Shown here: in pieces, positions 7,745 through 16,641 of the stretch
Position numbering within the stretch: position 1 is the first letter of the stretch
Layout of the letters: each line of letters starts with the position of its first letter
Assembly: GCF_003583405.1 (NCBI RefSeq)
Contig: NZ_QXEC01000020.1
Location: 47,057-111,056, forward strand
DNA from: Micromonospora radicis
GTDB taxonomy: Bacteria > Actinomycetota > Actinomycetes > Mycobacteriales > Micromonosporaceae
Reading direction: 5' to 3'
DNA: 64,000 bases
Made by a program: the position numbers and the translations under genes
Notes under the pieces: model-generated
The model's database searches: none
What the model was told of the DNA's origin: nothing
Seen by the model: only the letters and a program-made list of their open reading frames with translations

Positions 7745-9205
7745 TCAGCCGCCGATGCCCTCTTCGCGGGCCCAGCGCAGCAGTTCGGCCTCGGCGGTGT
7801 CGCGGTCCAGCGGCCCACGCTCCAGCCGCAGGTCCTTCAGGAACTTCCAGGCCCGCCCGACGAGCGGACCCGGCGGTACGCCGAGCAGCTCCATGATCGC
7901 GTTGCCGTCGAGGTCGGGACGGACCCGCGCCAGATCCTCCTCGGCGGCGATCCGGGCGATCCGCTCCTCCAGGGCGTCGTAGTCCGCCGCGAGCTGGGCC
8001 GCCTTACGACGGTTCCGGGTGGTGCAGTCCGACCGGGTCAGCTTGTGTAGCCGGGACAGCAGGTCACCGGCGTCGGTGACGTACCGGCGTACCGCCGAGT
8101 CGGTCCACTCGCCCCGGCCGTACCCGTAGAACCGCAGGTGCAGCGCGACCAGCGCGGTAACCTTGGCGGTCACGTCCTTCGGATAGCGCAGCGCCTTCAT
8201 CCGCGCCTTGGTCAGCCGGGCGCCGACCACCTCGTGGTGGTGGAAGCTGACCCGCCCGTCCGGACCGACCGCCTTGGTCGCCGGCTTGCCGACGTCGTGC
8301 ATCAGCGCGGCCATCCGCAGGACGAAGTCCGGCCCGTCCTCCTCGTACGAGATCGCGTTATGCACCACCGTGAGCGTGTGCTCGTAGACGTCCTTGTGCT
8401 GGGCGTGCTCGTCGATCTCCAGCTTGAGGCCGGTCAGCTCGGGCAGGAAACGCTCCGCCAGCCCGGTGTCGACCAGCAGCCGCAGGCCGGTGATGGGATC
8501 GGACGCGGTGAGCAGCTTGGTGAACTCGTCACGGATCCGCTCGGCGGTGATCCGGTCCAGGTCCGTCGCCATCCGGGCCATCGCCGCGTGTACGTCCGGG
8601 TGGACCGCGAAGCGCAGCTGCGCGGCGAAGCGGGCGGCCCGCAGCATCCGCAGCGGATCGTCACCGAACGACTCGGCGGGGGTGCCGGGGGTACGCACCA
8701 CCTTCGCGGCCAGGTCCGCCAGGCCGCCGTACGGGTCGGTGAACCGGTGCTCGGGCAGGCTCACCGCCATCGCGTTGATGGTGAAGTCCCGCCGCCGCAG
8801 GTCCTCGGTCAGGCTGGTGCCGTACTCGACCACCGGGTTCCGGCTCACCTGGTCGTAGGACTCGGCACGGAAGGTGGTGATCTCCAGACGCAGGCCGTCG
8901 CGCTGGCAGCCGATGGTGCCGAACTCGCGGCCGGTCTCCCAGATCGCCTCGGCCCAGCCGCGCACGATGCCCAGCGTCTGATCGGGGTGCGCGTCGGTGC
9001 AGAAGTCGAGATCCTCGCCGAGCCGGCCGAGCAGGGCGTCGCGTACCGAACCGCCCACGAGGTGCAGTTCGTGACCGGCGGCGGCGAAGCGGCGGCCCAA
9101 CTCGTCGGCGACCGGGGAGACCCGGAGCAGTTCGGCGACGGCGTTGCGCTGCGCGGCGGTGAGTTCGCGGCGGTCGGTGGCGTGGGATGCGGCGGCTTCG
9201 GACAT
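7745..9205 (-). CDS. cca: CCA tRNA nucleotidyltransferase
   Basis: Adds or repairs the 3'-terminal CCA of tRNAs; needed here because neither tRNA gene in the window encodes CCA. The 486 residues hold the class II nucleotidyltransferase motif GGSVRDALLG (51-60) with metal ligands in EDLDFCTD (64-71), the template-arm region RRRDFTINAMA, and a C-terminal HD phosphohydrolase-type domain with MHDVGK (302-307). It has the same position as pcnA (Rv3907c) upstream of murJ in M. tuberculosis and is divergent from murJ. Confidence 0.95.
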   Translation of the reverse strand: MSEAAASHATDRRELTAAQRNAVAELLRVSPVADELGRRFAAAGHELHLVGGSVRDALLGRLGEDLDFCTDAHPDQTLGIVRGWAEAIWETGREFGTIGCQRDGLRLEITTFRAESYDQVSRNPVVEYGTSLTEDLRRRDFTINAMAVSLPEHRFTDPYGGLADLAAKVVRTPGTPAESFGDDPLRMLRAARFAAQLRFAVHPDVHAAMARMATDLDRITAERIRDEFTKLLTASDPITGLRLLVDTGLAERFLPELTGLKLEIDEHAQHKDVYEHTLTVVHNAISYEEDGPDFVLRMAALMHDVGKPATKAVGPDGRVSFHHHEVVGARLTKARMKALRYPKDVTAKVTALVALHLRFYGYGRGEWTDSAVRRYVTDAGDLLSRLHKLTRSDCTTRNRRKAAQLAADYDALEERIARIAAEEDLARVRPDLDGNAIMELLGVPPGPLVGRAWKFLKDLRLERGPLDRDTAEAELLRWAREEGIGG

Positions 9206-9329
9206 CGGAGCAGCAGCCTATCGGTCCTGACCGGCATCTCCTCCGCCGGGCGCGGGTAACGGGGCGGGGTTGACTAAGGTCTGTGGCGTGCGGGCCGGTG
9301 CGGGCTCCGCGTATTCCTTGGAGGCACAG

Positions 9330-11075
9330 ATGAGCGGCGGGCTCTACCGCAGCGCGAACGCCGGACAGGGCGGCGCGCCCGGCGGCCGGCCCGGCGACGG
9401 TGCCACGTTCATCTCCGCCGAACCGTTGAACCAGCCGGCGGCCGAGGCGGTCGCACCGCCGCAGGAGCAGGTGGCGGAGAGCAGCGTCGCCGCCAACAGC
9501 GCGATCATGGCGATCGGCAGCCTGGTCAGCCGGGGTACGGGCTTCCTCCGGAACCTCATGATCGGCGCGGCGCTCGGCAACCTGATCGGCAACGTCTTCA
9601 CCACCGCCATGTTCCTGCCGCAGCAGGTGTACGAGTTCCTCCTCGGCGGCATCCTGACCAGCGTGCTCATCCCGGTGCTGGTCCGCCGGAGCAAGCTGGA
9701 CTCGGATCGGGGCCAGGCGTACGCGCAGCGGCTGTTGACCCTGGCGGTGGTCGCGCTCGCCGTGACCGTGCTGATCGCGGTGAGCGGGGCATCGGTGCTC
9801 ACCAGCCTCTATGCCAGCGGCAAGGACCCGGCGTACACCGGCCTGGTCACCCGGTTGTCGTACCTGATGCTGCCGATGCTCTTCTTCACCGGCATCAGCG
9901 CGCTGATCGCGGCCATCCTGAACACTCGGGGCCACTTCGCGGCACCGATGTGGGCGCCCATCCTGAACAATCTGGTCGCCATCGCCACCTTCGGCACGTA
10001 CATCGTCATCTTCGGTGCCCAGGCCCGGCAGCCCGCCGACGTGGGGCTGAACCAGGTCCTCCTGATCGGTGGGGGGACGCTGCTCGGCGTCGCGGTGCAG
10101 ACCGCCGGCCTGCTGCCGGCGCTGCGCAAGGTCGGCTTCCGGTGGAAGCTGCGGTTCGACTTCCGGGAACTCGGGCTGCGCGAGCTGGCCCGGCTCGGCG
10201 GCTGGATGTTCTGCTACGTGGCGGTCAACCAGCTCGGCCTCTTCGTGGTGGTCAACCTGCTCACCCGGGCGGCGGGCGAGGAGAACGCCGGCCTGCTGAT
10301 CTACAACAACGTCTTCCTGCTGCTGATGATGGCGCACGGCATCATCGCCGTCTCGATCATCACGGCGCTGATGCCCCGGATGAGCGCCGCCGCGGCCGAC
10401 GGCCGGTTCCGCGACTTCACCAGCGACCTGAGCCGGGGTACGCGGACCGTCAGCGCCGTGCTCGCCCCGATCGCGGTCTGCTACGCGGTGCTGGCCACCC
10501 CGATCTCGGTGGTGGTCTTCCGTTACGGGGCCTTCACCGCGGACAACGCGGTCGCCACCTCGACCGTGCTGCTGGTCGCCGCGATCGGGCTGGTCCCGTT
10601 CGCGATCAGTCAGCTGTTCACCTTCGCCTTCTACGCGCTGCCGGACACCCGGCTGCCGGCCCTGATCAACATCCCGGTGGTGGCGCTGCGGGTCGGCGTG
10701 CAGATCGCGCTCTTCCTGGTCTTCTCGGCGAGCTTCGCGGGCGCCGGGATGATGATCGGCAACACCGTCTCCTACCTGGCCGCGGCCATCGCCTCGGCCT
10801 GGCTGCTGCGCCCCCGGGTGGGTCGGATCGGGCTGGGCGCGATCCTGCGTACGCTCGGCCGGGTGGCCGTCGCCGCGCTCGGCGCCGCCCTGGTCGGCCT
10901 GCTGGTGGTCGCCCTGTTGCCCGGTGGCGACACGCCGACCTGGACGGCGGCCTTCGTGCAGCTGGTGGTGGGCGGTGCGGTGATCGGCGGCAGCTATCTC
11001 GGCCTGGCGATGGTGCTACGGATCTCCGAGATCACCGAGGTGGTCGGCATGGTCCGCCGCCGGCTCGGCCGCTGA
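9330..11075 (+). CDS. murJ: lipid II flippase MurJ (MviN)
   Basis: Translocates lipid-linked peptidoglycan precursor across the membrane. The 581 residues have about 60 cytoplasmic N-terminal residues, then a MATE/MviN core (SLVSRGTGFLRNLMIGAALG) of roughly 14 membrane segments, ending at the short basic tail MVRRRLGR. Start ATG 9330 has TTGGAGG 5 bases upstream; a start at 9270 lacks a site. Mycobacterial MviN (Rv3910) continues into a pseudokinase and an extracellular domain. Here MurJ ends and those parts are encoded by the next gene, beyond a hairpin and 440 bp. Confidence 0.95.
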   Translation: MSGGLYRSANAGQGGAPGGRPGDGATFISAEPLNQPAAEAVAPPQEQVAESSVAANSAIMAIGSLVSRGTGFLRNLMIGAALGNLIGNVFTTAMFLPQQVYEFLLGGILTSVLIPVLVRRSKLDSDRGQAYAQRLLTLAVVALAVTVLIAVSGASVLTSLYASGKDPAYTGLVTRLSYLMLPMLFFTGISALIAAILNTRGHFAAPMWAPILNNLVAIATFGTYIVIFGAQARQPADVGLNQVLLIGGGTLLGVAVQTAGLLPALRKVGFRWKLRFDFRELGLRELARLGGWMFCYVAVNQLGLFVVVNLLTRAAGEENAGLLIYNNVFLLLMMAHGIIAVSIITALMPRMSAAAADGRFRDFTSDLSRGTRTVSAVLAPIAVCYAVLATPISVVVFRYGAFTADNAVATSTVLLVAAIGLVPFAISQLFTFAFYALPDTRLPALINIPVVALRVGVQIALFLVFSASFAGAGMMIGNTVSYLAAAIASAWLLRPRVGRIGLGAILRTLGRVAVAALGAALVGLLVVALLPGGDTPTWTAAFVQLVVGGAVIGGSYLGLAMVLRISEITEVVGMVRRRLGR

Positions 11076-11076
11076 A

Positions 11077-11105
11077 CCTCGGGCACGCACCGAGCGTGAC
11101 CGAGG
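11077..11105 (+). terminator. hairpin after murJ
   Basis: CCTCGGGCACG and CGTGACCGAGG form 11-base arms with one mismatch and a 7-base loop, starting 2 bases after the murJ stop. Confidence 0.55.
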
Positions 11106-11568
11106 ATCACCAGGCTGGGGATGCGCCTGTGGATAACTCCGCGCGTCGCCGCTCACCTACCGGGTCGGCCTGTGGATAACCAACCGGACGGCTGAGCATG
11201 GTCAGCCGATCGACGGGAACTCGGCTGGCACCTGGACCGCCACTGACCCGCCAGCACAGCCCGCACCGCCCCGGCGACGGCTGGTTGTCGGCAGCCTCTA
11301 GATTGGCTGGTACATGTACCGGCATGGGGGCTGACAACGGGCGCAACCGGATGAGGCCGCACTACTGCGAACTCCTCCGTCGGTCACGGCGGGAAGATGA
11401 CATGTCGGGGAGACGGCCAACCCAGGTAAGGTCGCTCTCGACGGGTACGACAGGCACCGGCGCGTGGATGCCGGGACCGGTCGACCCGTGCCAGACGAAG
11501 GCGGAGCGGGAAGTCACATGCCCAGCAGCGCGGGTCCATCGATCGACAAGATCACCGAGGGAGGACGG
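11106..11568. other. noncoding gap between murJ and pseudokinase gene
   Basis: No convincing gene. It holds two perfect DnaA boxes, the 12-base palindrome GGTACATGTACC (11309-11320) and presumably the promoter of the pseudokinase-sigM cluster. ATG 11518 is an alternative start for the downstream gene. Confidence 0.6.
11128..11179 (-). promoter_or_regulatory. pair of perfect DnaA boxes
   Basis: TTATCCACA occurs on the minus strand at 11128-11136 and 11171-11179, 43 bp apart, about 19 kb from dnaA. It lies in the murJ-pseudokinase gap and is a possible DnaA-responsive site or titration site. Confidence 0.6.
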
Positions 11569-13119
11569 GTGACCCAGGTCGGCGAGGGTCAGGACGCGGA
11601 CGAGACCACTCCGCCGGTCATGACCTTCGGTGCTCCGACGGCCGGTGAGGTCCTCGCCGAACGTTACGAACTGGTCGAGCACATCAACAACGACAGCGCC
11701 GGCCGGCTGGTCTGGCGCGGTGTCGATGTCGTGCTGCGCCGACCCGTCGCGGTCGTGATGCGCTACCCGGGCGGCGACTCGGCCACCGAGATGCTGCAGG
11801 CCGCCGTCGCCGCGAGCCGGGTCATCCACCCCAACCTGGTCGGGGTCTACGACGCGATCGACGAGGACGAGCGGGCCTACGTGGTGCGCGAGTGGGTCGA
11901 CGGCCAGTCGCTGCGGGAGATGGTGACGAGCGGCCCGCTGGACGCCGGCCGGGCCACCGCGGTCGGCAACGCCGTGGCCAGTGCGCTGGCCGCGGTGCAC
12001 GCCACCGGGATGGTGCACGGCAACGTGCATCCCGGCACGGTGATGATCAGCGATGACGGCCGGGTGGTACTGGCCGACGCCCGTACCGACGGCGCCGACA
12101 GCCAGGAGAGCGACGTCCGGGCCGTCGGCGGTCTCCTCTACTTCGCCCTGACCGGCCACTGGCCGCACACCGAGGCACCGCTGCGGGGTGCCACCGCCGG
12201 GCACGGCCGGGCAGCCATCCCCGACGCGGTACGCGACGCCGGTGGCGCGGCGGCGGCGCCACGTCAGGTCCGGGCGGGCGTGCCCGCCTACCTCGACGAC
12301 CTCACGATGGACCTGCTCGACGGCGAGGTCGCGCCGCCTTCGTCGGACGTGCTGGCGGCGGAGTTGGCCCGACTCGACGTGCCCGACGAGGACTACCTCG
12401 ACAACAGCGGGCCGTTGCGCTTCGCCGCGGAGACCGGTGACGAGCCGTCGCCGCTGGCCGCCGCGGGTGGCCGCAAGGTCGCCCTCGGCATCGCCGGTCT
12501 GCTCGTGGTCGCCCTGGTCGGTCTGCTCGTCGGCATCAGCGCACTCGGCGGCGACGAGGAGAACCCGCAGGCCGAGCCGGTCGCCGCACCCAGCTCCAGC
12601 GCCCCGGCCACCGAGGAGCCGCCGACGCCGACCGTCCGGAACTTGAAGATCAGCGACGCCCGGATCATCGACCCCGACAGCCGGGACCGGGCCGAGGTCC
12701 GGGACGCCGAGAAGGTCTTCGACGGCAACCAGGACGAGGGCTGGTCGACCCAGACCTACCGGAACAGCAGCAACTTCGGCAACCTCAAGCGGGGCATGGG
12801 GGTCTGGATCGACCTCGGCGGCGAGCACAACGTCCGGTCGGTGCAGGTAAACCTCTCCACGCCGGGTGCCTCCGCCGAACTGCTCACCGGCACCGCCGTA
12901 GCTCCCTCCAGCGAAACGGGCGACGAGCAGATCCTCACCGCCTTCCTGAAGAACCGGATCGGGCAGCCCTTCGAGGAGCACGACGGCACCACGATGACGT
13001 TCAACGGCTTCGACGCCGACCAGAAGTACCGGTACCTGCTGTTCTGGATCACCGACCTGCCGCAGAGCAACGGCGGCTACAAGCTCGGGGTCCAGGAGAT
13101 CACGGTCCAGGGGTCATGA
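11569..13119 (+). CDS. membrane-anchored pseudokinase with extracytoplasmic discoidin-like domain (MviN C-terminal-type)
   Basis: Stand-alone counterpart of the MviN C-terminal half, which in mycobacteria is phosphorylated and recruits FhaA. The kinase fold starts at GEVLAERYELVEHI but lacks catalysis: the VAIK lysine is replaced (VAVVMRYPG), HRD is HGN (MVHGNVHPGTVMI) and DFG is DAR (LADART). One membrane segment (KVALGIAGLLVVALVGLLV) leads to an STP-rich linker and a C-terminal beta-sandwich (VFDGNQDEGWSTQTY, MGVWIDLGGEHNVRSVQVN). GTG 11569 has AGGGAGGA upstream; ATG 11518 in frame adds 17 residues. It sits upstream of sigM. The role in regulating MurJ is inferred from the family. Confidence 0.85.
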   Translation: MTQVGEGQDADETTPPVMTFGAPTAGEVLAERYELVEHINNDSAGRLVWRGVDVVLRRPVAVVMRYPGGDSATEMLQAAVAASRVIHPNLVGVYDAIDEDERAYVVREWVDGQSLREMVTSGPLDAGRATAVGNAVASALAAVHATGMVHGNVHPGTVMISDDGRVVLADARTDGADSQESDVRAVGGLLYFALTGHWPHTEAPLRGATAGHGRAAIPDAVRDAGGAAAAPRQVRAGVPAYLDDLTMDLLDGEVAPPSSDVLAAELARLDVPDEDYLDNSGPLRFAAETGDEPSPLAAAGGRKVALGIAGLLVVALVGLLVGISALGGDEENPQAEPVAAPSSSAPATEEPPTPTVRNLKISDARIIDPDSRDRAEVRDAEKVFDGNQDEGWSTQTYRNSSNFGNLKRGMGVWIDLGGEHNVRSVQVNLSTPGASAELLTGTAVAPSSETGDEQILTAFLKNRIGQPFEEHDGTTMTFNGFDADQKYRYLLFWITDLPQSNGGYKLGVQEITVQGS

Positions 13120-13210
13120 CCCGGACCCGACCGGAGCGCCATCTGCCGCGGGTCTGGTGATGGCGGTACGCGACGGAGGCGCCGCCGGTCGGGACCGGAC
13201 GGGTGGAGCG

Positions 13211-13903
13211 GTGGTGGACGAGACGGTCAGCGACCTCGACCTGCTGCACGCCCACGTGGCCGGTGACCGGGACGCCTTCGGTCAACTGTTCCGCCGGCAC
13301 CGGGACCGCCTCTGGGCGGTTGCCCTGCGTACGCTCGGCGACCGTGAGGAGGCCGCGGACGCCCTCCAGGACGCGATGTTGTCCGCCCACCGTGCCGCGG
13401 ACCGGTTCCGCGGCGACGCGGCCGTCACCACCTGGCTGCACCGGATCGTGGTGAACGCCTGCCTCGACCGGATCCGGCGGCGTCAGACCCATCCCACGGT
13501 CCCGCTGCCGGACGGGATCCGCGAACCGGGCGACGGCGTCGGCGGCGTCGAACCGGCCGCACCGGTACGCGACCACGACACCGCGATGGTGGTCCGGGAC
13601 GCCCTGGCCGCGCTGCCGGTCGAGCAGCGGGCCGCCCTCGTGCTGGTGGACGTGCAGGGCTACCCGGTCGCCGAGGTGGCCCGGATTCTGGGCGTCGCCG
13701 AGGGGACGGTCAAGAGCCGCTGCGCCCGGGGTCGGGCCCGGCTGGCGGTCGCACTCGGACACCTGCGCACCGGCAGCGACGAGGAGCCCGGCGTCGTCTC
13801 GAACGTGCCGGGAGTCACCCACGGGAACCCCAGAGCCGCGCGGGGCGTCCGATCGGGGTCGGGACGGTCCCGGGGGCCGGACGCCAACCAGGAGGAAGCG
13901 TGA
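13211..13903 (+). CDS. sigM: ECF RNA polymerase sigma factor (SigM-type)
   Basis: Group 4 sigma factor. Sigma-2 spans DAFGQLFRRHRDRLW to TWLHRIVVNACLDRIRR; sigma-4 spans LPVEQRAALVLVDVQGYPVAEVARILGVAEGTVKSR. A roughly 50-residue tail after ALGHLR is unusual for the family and is Gly/Arg/Ser-rich. GTG 13211 or 13214 has GGTGGAG upstream; GTG 13157 or ATG 13160 would add 15-18 residues but lacks a ribosome site. Its stop overlaps the anti-sigma start by 4 bases (GTGA), giving translational coupling. It corresponds by order to Rv3911 sigM. Confidence 0.9.
   Translation: MVDETVSDLDLLHAHVAGDRDAFGQLFRRHRDRLWAVALRTLGDREEAADALQDAMLSAHRAADRFRGDAAVTTWLHRIVVNACLDRIRRRQTHPTVPLPDGIREPGDGVGGVEPAAPVRDHDTAMVVRDALAALPVEQRAALVLVDVQGYPVAEVARILGVAEGTVKSRCARGRARLAVALGHLRTGSDEEPGVVSNVPGVTHGNPRAARGVRSGSGRSRGPDANQEEA
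13824..13849 (+). promoter_or_regulatory. candidate ECF promoter inside the end of sigM
   Basis: GGAAC (13824-13828), 17 bases, then CGTC (13846-13849) resembles SigM/SigE-type ECF promoters. It could give separate transcription of the anti-sigma gene. It lies in coding sequence, so chance similarity is possible. Confidence 0.3.
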
Positions 13904-14958
13904 GTACCGAGGAGTTCAGCGGGGTCGACCACGACCTGCTCGCCGACTACCTCGGCGGCGCGTTGGTCGGCACCCCGGAGCAGGCCGAGGTGGCCCGGCG
14001 CGTCGCCGACGATCCGGACTGGGCGCGGGCCCACGCGCAACTGGCCCCGGCGCTCGCCGATGTCCGCGCCGACCTGTTCGCCTGGGGTGGCGGATCCACG
14101 CCCGAGATGCCGGCGGAGGTGACCGACCGGATCCTGGCCGCGCTGGACGCCGCCGATCCGGCGGGCAGCACCACCGAGCTGCCCGCCGAGGAGTTGGCCG
14201 GGAGCGGACAGACCGGCGATCTCGCGCCGGACGACGCGAAGTCGTCCCTCGTACCGGTCCAGCCGCTCGGCGGGCCACGACGCCCCGGTGGCGCGCCGCG
14301 ACCTGGCCAGGACCGGGACACCCCGACCCGTCCGGGTCGACGGCGGCGCCGGTGGGCCCGGGTCGCCGCCCCGGTCGCCCTCGCCACCGCGGCGGTGGTC
14401 GGCCTGGGTGCCCTGCAACTGTCCGGCCCGAACCGCAGCGGCGACGACTCGGCGAGCACCGCACTGAGCGAGACCAACCCGGTCGCTCCGTACCACGACG
14501 GGCCGCGGGACACCGCCGAGCAGGCGGCGGGTGCCTCCCCGGAACGGGGCCCGGTGACGGCGTCCGCCCCGTTCCAGCTGGCCACCCCGCCGCGCCACAC
14601 CGGGACGGACTACACCACCGAGGCACTGCGGGTGGAGCCCGCGCCGACATCGAAGCTGTCCCCCGGCACGGCCGAACCGGAGATCAGCGCGCAGGGCGGG
14701 CGGCTGGCGGGCCCCGGTGATCTGGAGCGGCTCGGCGACCAACTGGCGCTGAGCGCCTGCCTTGCCGAGATCGATGCCGAACACGGCAACGCGCCGCTGG
14801 TCTTCGACGGTGTCGAGTACGCGCGTTTCCAGGGGCTCCCGGCGCTGGTGGTCCGCTTCACCGACGGCACCGGCGGGCAGTGGGCCTGGGTCAGCGGGCC
14901 GGAGTGTGGTGTCCCCGGGTCCGGCTCGGACACCCGCTACCGTACGCGGGTAGGGTGA
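13900..14958 (+). CDS. membrane anti-sigma factor-like protein
   Basis: A 352-residue probable regulator of the overlapping sigM. The cytoplasmic N-terminus (VDHDLLADYLGGALVGTPEQAEVARRVADDPDWARAH) is the usual anti-sigma helical region without the HxxxCxxC zinc motif. A Pro/Arg-rich stretch leads to one membrane segment (VAAPVALATAAVVGLGALQL, about 153-172), then an exported domain with Cys residues (SACLAEI, GPECGVPGSG). The start GTG has AGGAGGAAGC upstream and overlaps the sigM stop. Position matches Rv3912 next to sigM. Sensing mechanism unknown. Confidence 0.82.
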   Translation: MSTEEFSGVDHDLLADYLGGALVGTPEQAEVARRVADDPDWARAHAQLAPALADVRADLFAWGGGSTPEMPAEVTDRILAALDAADPAGSTTELPAEELAGSGQTGDLAPDDAKSSLVPVQPLGGPRRPGGAPRPGQDRDTPTRPGRRRRRWARVAAPVALATAAVVGLGALQLSGPNRSGDDSASTALSETNPVAPYHDGPRDTAEQAAGASPERGPVTASAPFQLATPPRHTGTDYTTEALRVEPAPTSKLSPGTAEPEISAQGGRLAGPGDLERLGDQLALSACLAEIDAEHGNAPLVFDGVEYARFQGLPALVVRFTDGTGGQWAWVSGPECGVPGSGSDTRYRTRVG

Positions 14959-15019
14959 ATCCGCGCGGTCACCGGGCGTTTGGCCGTCGACGTGACATGA
15001 CCCACCGGATGACCGGCTC

Positions 15020-15047
15020 GGGAATTCCCGGTTCCTACGATGACGTT
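15020..15047 (+). promoter_or_regulatory. SigR/SigH-type promoter of trxBA
   Basis: GGGAAT (15020-15025), 19 bases, then GTT (15045-15047), about 90 bp before trxB. This matches the GGAAT-N18/19-GTT promoter of thiol-stress ECF sigma factors, and trxBA is a classical SigR target in Streptomyces. The -35 lies in the palindrome CGGGAATTCCCG. Confidence 0.65.
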
Positions 15048-15136
15048 CTGGAAGTCAGTTGCCGCCGCGTCGGCACTGGGTTCGTCATCGGCGCGCGTGC
15101 CGGTGGCGACGAAGTCAACACGATTGGGAGACGGCA

Positions 15137-16087
15137 GTGGACGAGGTCCGCAACCTGGTCATCATCGGCTCCGGGCCGGCCGGTTACACCGCCGCGGTCT
15201 ACGCGGCGCGCGCCAACCTCAAGCCGCTGATCATCGAGGGCGTGCAGTCCGGCGGCGCGCTGATGACCACCACCGAGGTGGAGAACTTTCCCGGTTTCGC
15301 GGACGGCATCCTCGGCCCTGAACTCATGGACAACATGCGTAAGCAGGCCGAGCGGTTCGGCGCCGAGTTCGTGACCGACGACGTCACCCGGGTCGAGTTG
15401 GTCGACACCGGTCACCCGGGTGCGCTGAGCACCGTCTGGGTCGGCGAGACCGCCTACCAGGCCCGGGCGGTCATCCTCACCACCGGCTCCGCGTGGCGCC
15501 CGCTGGGCGTACCCGGTGAGCAGGAGTACCTGGGCCACGGCGTCTCCTCCTGCGCCACCTGCGACGGCTTCTTCTTCCGCAACCAGCACATCGTGGTGGT
15601 CGGCGGCGGCGACTCCGCGATGGAGGAGGCCAGCTTCCTGACCCGCTTCGCCGACTCGGTGACCATCATCCACCGCCGGGACTCGTTCCGGGCGAGCAAG
15701 ATCATGGCCGAGCGTGCGCTGGGCAACGAGAAGATCAAGGTCGAGTGGAACACCGTGGTCGAGGAGATCCTCGGCGCGGACGGCAAGGTCTCCGGGGTAC
15801 GGGTACGCAACGTGCACACCGGCGAGGCCAAGGAACTCGACGTCACCGGCGTCTTCGTGGCGATCGGCCACGACCCGCGCAGCGAGCTGTTCCGCGGGCA
15901 GGTGGAGCTGGACGACGAGGGTTACGTCAAGGTCCAGGCCCCCAGCACCCGGACCAGCATCCCGGGCGTCTTCGCCGCCGGTGACCTCGTCGACCACACC
16001 TACCGGCAGGCCATCACCGCGGCCGGCACCGGCTGTGCCGCCGCGCTGGACGCCGAGCGTTTCATCGCCACGCTGCCGAAGGACTGA
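15137..16087 (+). CDS. trxB: thioredoxin-disulfide reductase
   Basis: NADPH-dependent FAD enzyme that reduces TrxA. The 316 residues have the FAD motif VIIGSGPAGYTAAVYAAR, redox pair CATC (Cys139, Cys142), NADPH-binding VVGGGDSAMEEA and the C-terminal FAD motif GVFAAGDLVDHTYRQA. GTG 15137 has GGGAG 6 bases upstream; an upstream in-frame start at 15059 adds an unrelated leader. The gene is followed after 29 bp by trxA and is preceded by a SigR-type promoter, so oxidative thiol stress probably induces the pair. Confidence 0.96.
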   Translation: MDEVRNLVIIGSGPAGYTAAVYAARANLKPLIIEGVQSGGALMTTTEVENFPGFADGILGPELMDNMRKQAERFGAEFVTDDVTRVELVDTGHPGALSTVWVGETAYQARAVILTTGSAWRPLGVPGEQEYLGHGVSSCATCDGFFFRNQHIVVVGGGDSAMEEASFLTRFADSVTIIHRRDSFRASKIMAERALGNEKIKVEWNTVVEEILGADGKVSGVRVRNVHTGEAKELDVTGVFVAIGHDPRSELFRGQVELDDEGYVKVQAPSTRTSIPGVFAAGDLVDHTYRQAITAAGTGCAAALDAERFIATLPKD

Positions 16088-16116
16088 CGAGACACATCTG
16101 AGGAGGAGGGTCAACA

Positions 16117-16440
16117 GTGGGAACAACCAAGTCGGTCACCGACGCGAGCTTCGCCGCAGACGTGCTGAAGTCCGACAAGCCGGTCCTGGTGGACTTCTGG
16201 GCCGAGTGGTGCGGACCGTGCCGCAAGGTGTCGCCGTTGCTGGAGGAGATCGCCGGCGAGATGGGCGACCAGGTCAGCATCGTCAAGCTCAACATCGACG
16301 AGAACCCGGAGACGGCCCGCGCCTACCGGGTGATGTCGGTGCCGACCCTCACGGTCTTCAAGAACGGCGAGCCGGTGCAGTCGATCGCCGGCGCCAAGCC
16401 CAAGGGCGAACTGGTCAAGCTGATCGAATCGGCTCTCTGA
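16117..16440 (+). CDS. trxA: thioredoxin
   Basis: A 107-residue cytoplasmic disulfide reductase with active site WCGPC (Cys32, Cys35), the cis-proline in MSVPTL and the usual thioredoxin fold length. The GTG start is preceded by GAGGAGGAG. It is the second gene of the trxBA operon and ends at a strong hairpin. Confidence 0.97.
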   Translation: MGTTKSVTDASFAADVLKSDKPVLVDFWAEWCGPCRKVSPLLEEIAGEMGDQVSIVKLNIDENPETARAYRVMSVPTLTVFKNGEPVQSIAGAKPKGELVKLIESAL

Positions 16441-16459
16441 CCTCAGTCACGACAGCCAT

Positions 16460-16496
16460 CTCGACCCCGCGCCGGACTCGCCGACGCGGGGTCGAG
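16460..16496 (+). terminator. trxBA terminator
   Basis: Perfect 12-base arms CTCGACCCCGCG and CGCGGGGTCGAG with a 13-base loop, 20 bp after the trxA stop. Confidence 0.8.
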
Positions 16497-16641
16497 GCGT
16501 TTCCGCATCCCGGCGGATCGCCAGCGCATAACCTCGAACCCGGGGCCGCCGGACGCCGGTGACCACCTGGGTTCCGTCGCGGTGCCGTGGCGTACCGCCG
16601 ACGGACCCGGCCAGCCACCGACCGTGCAGAGGGGGCCGCGC

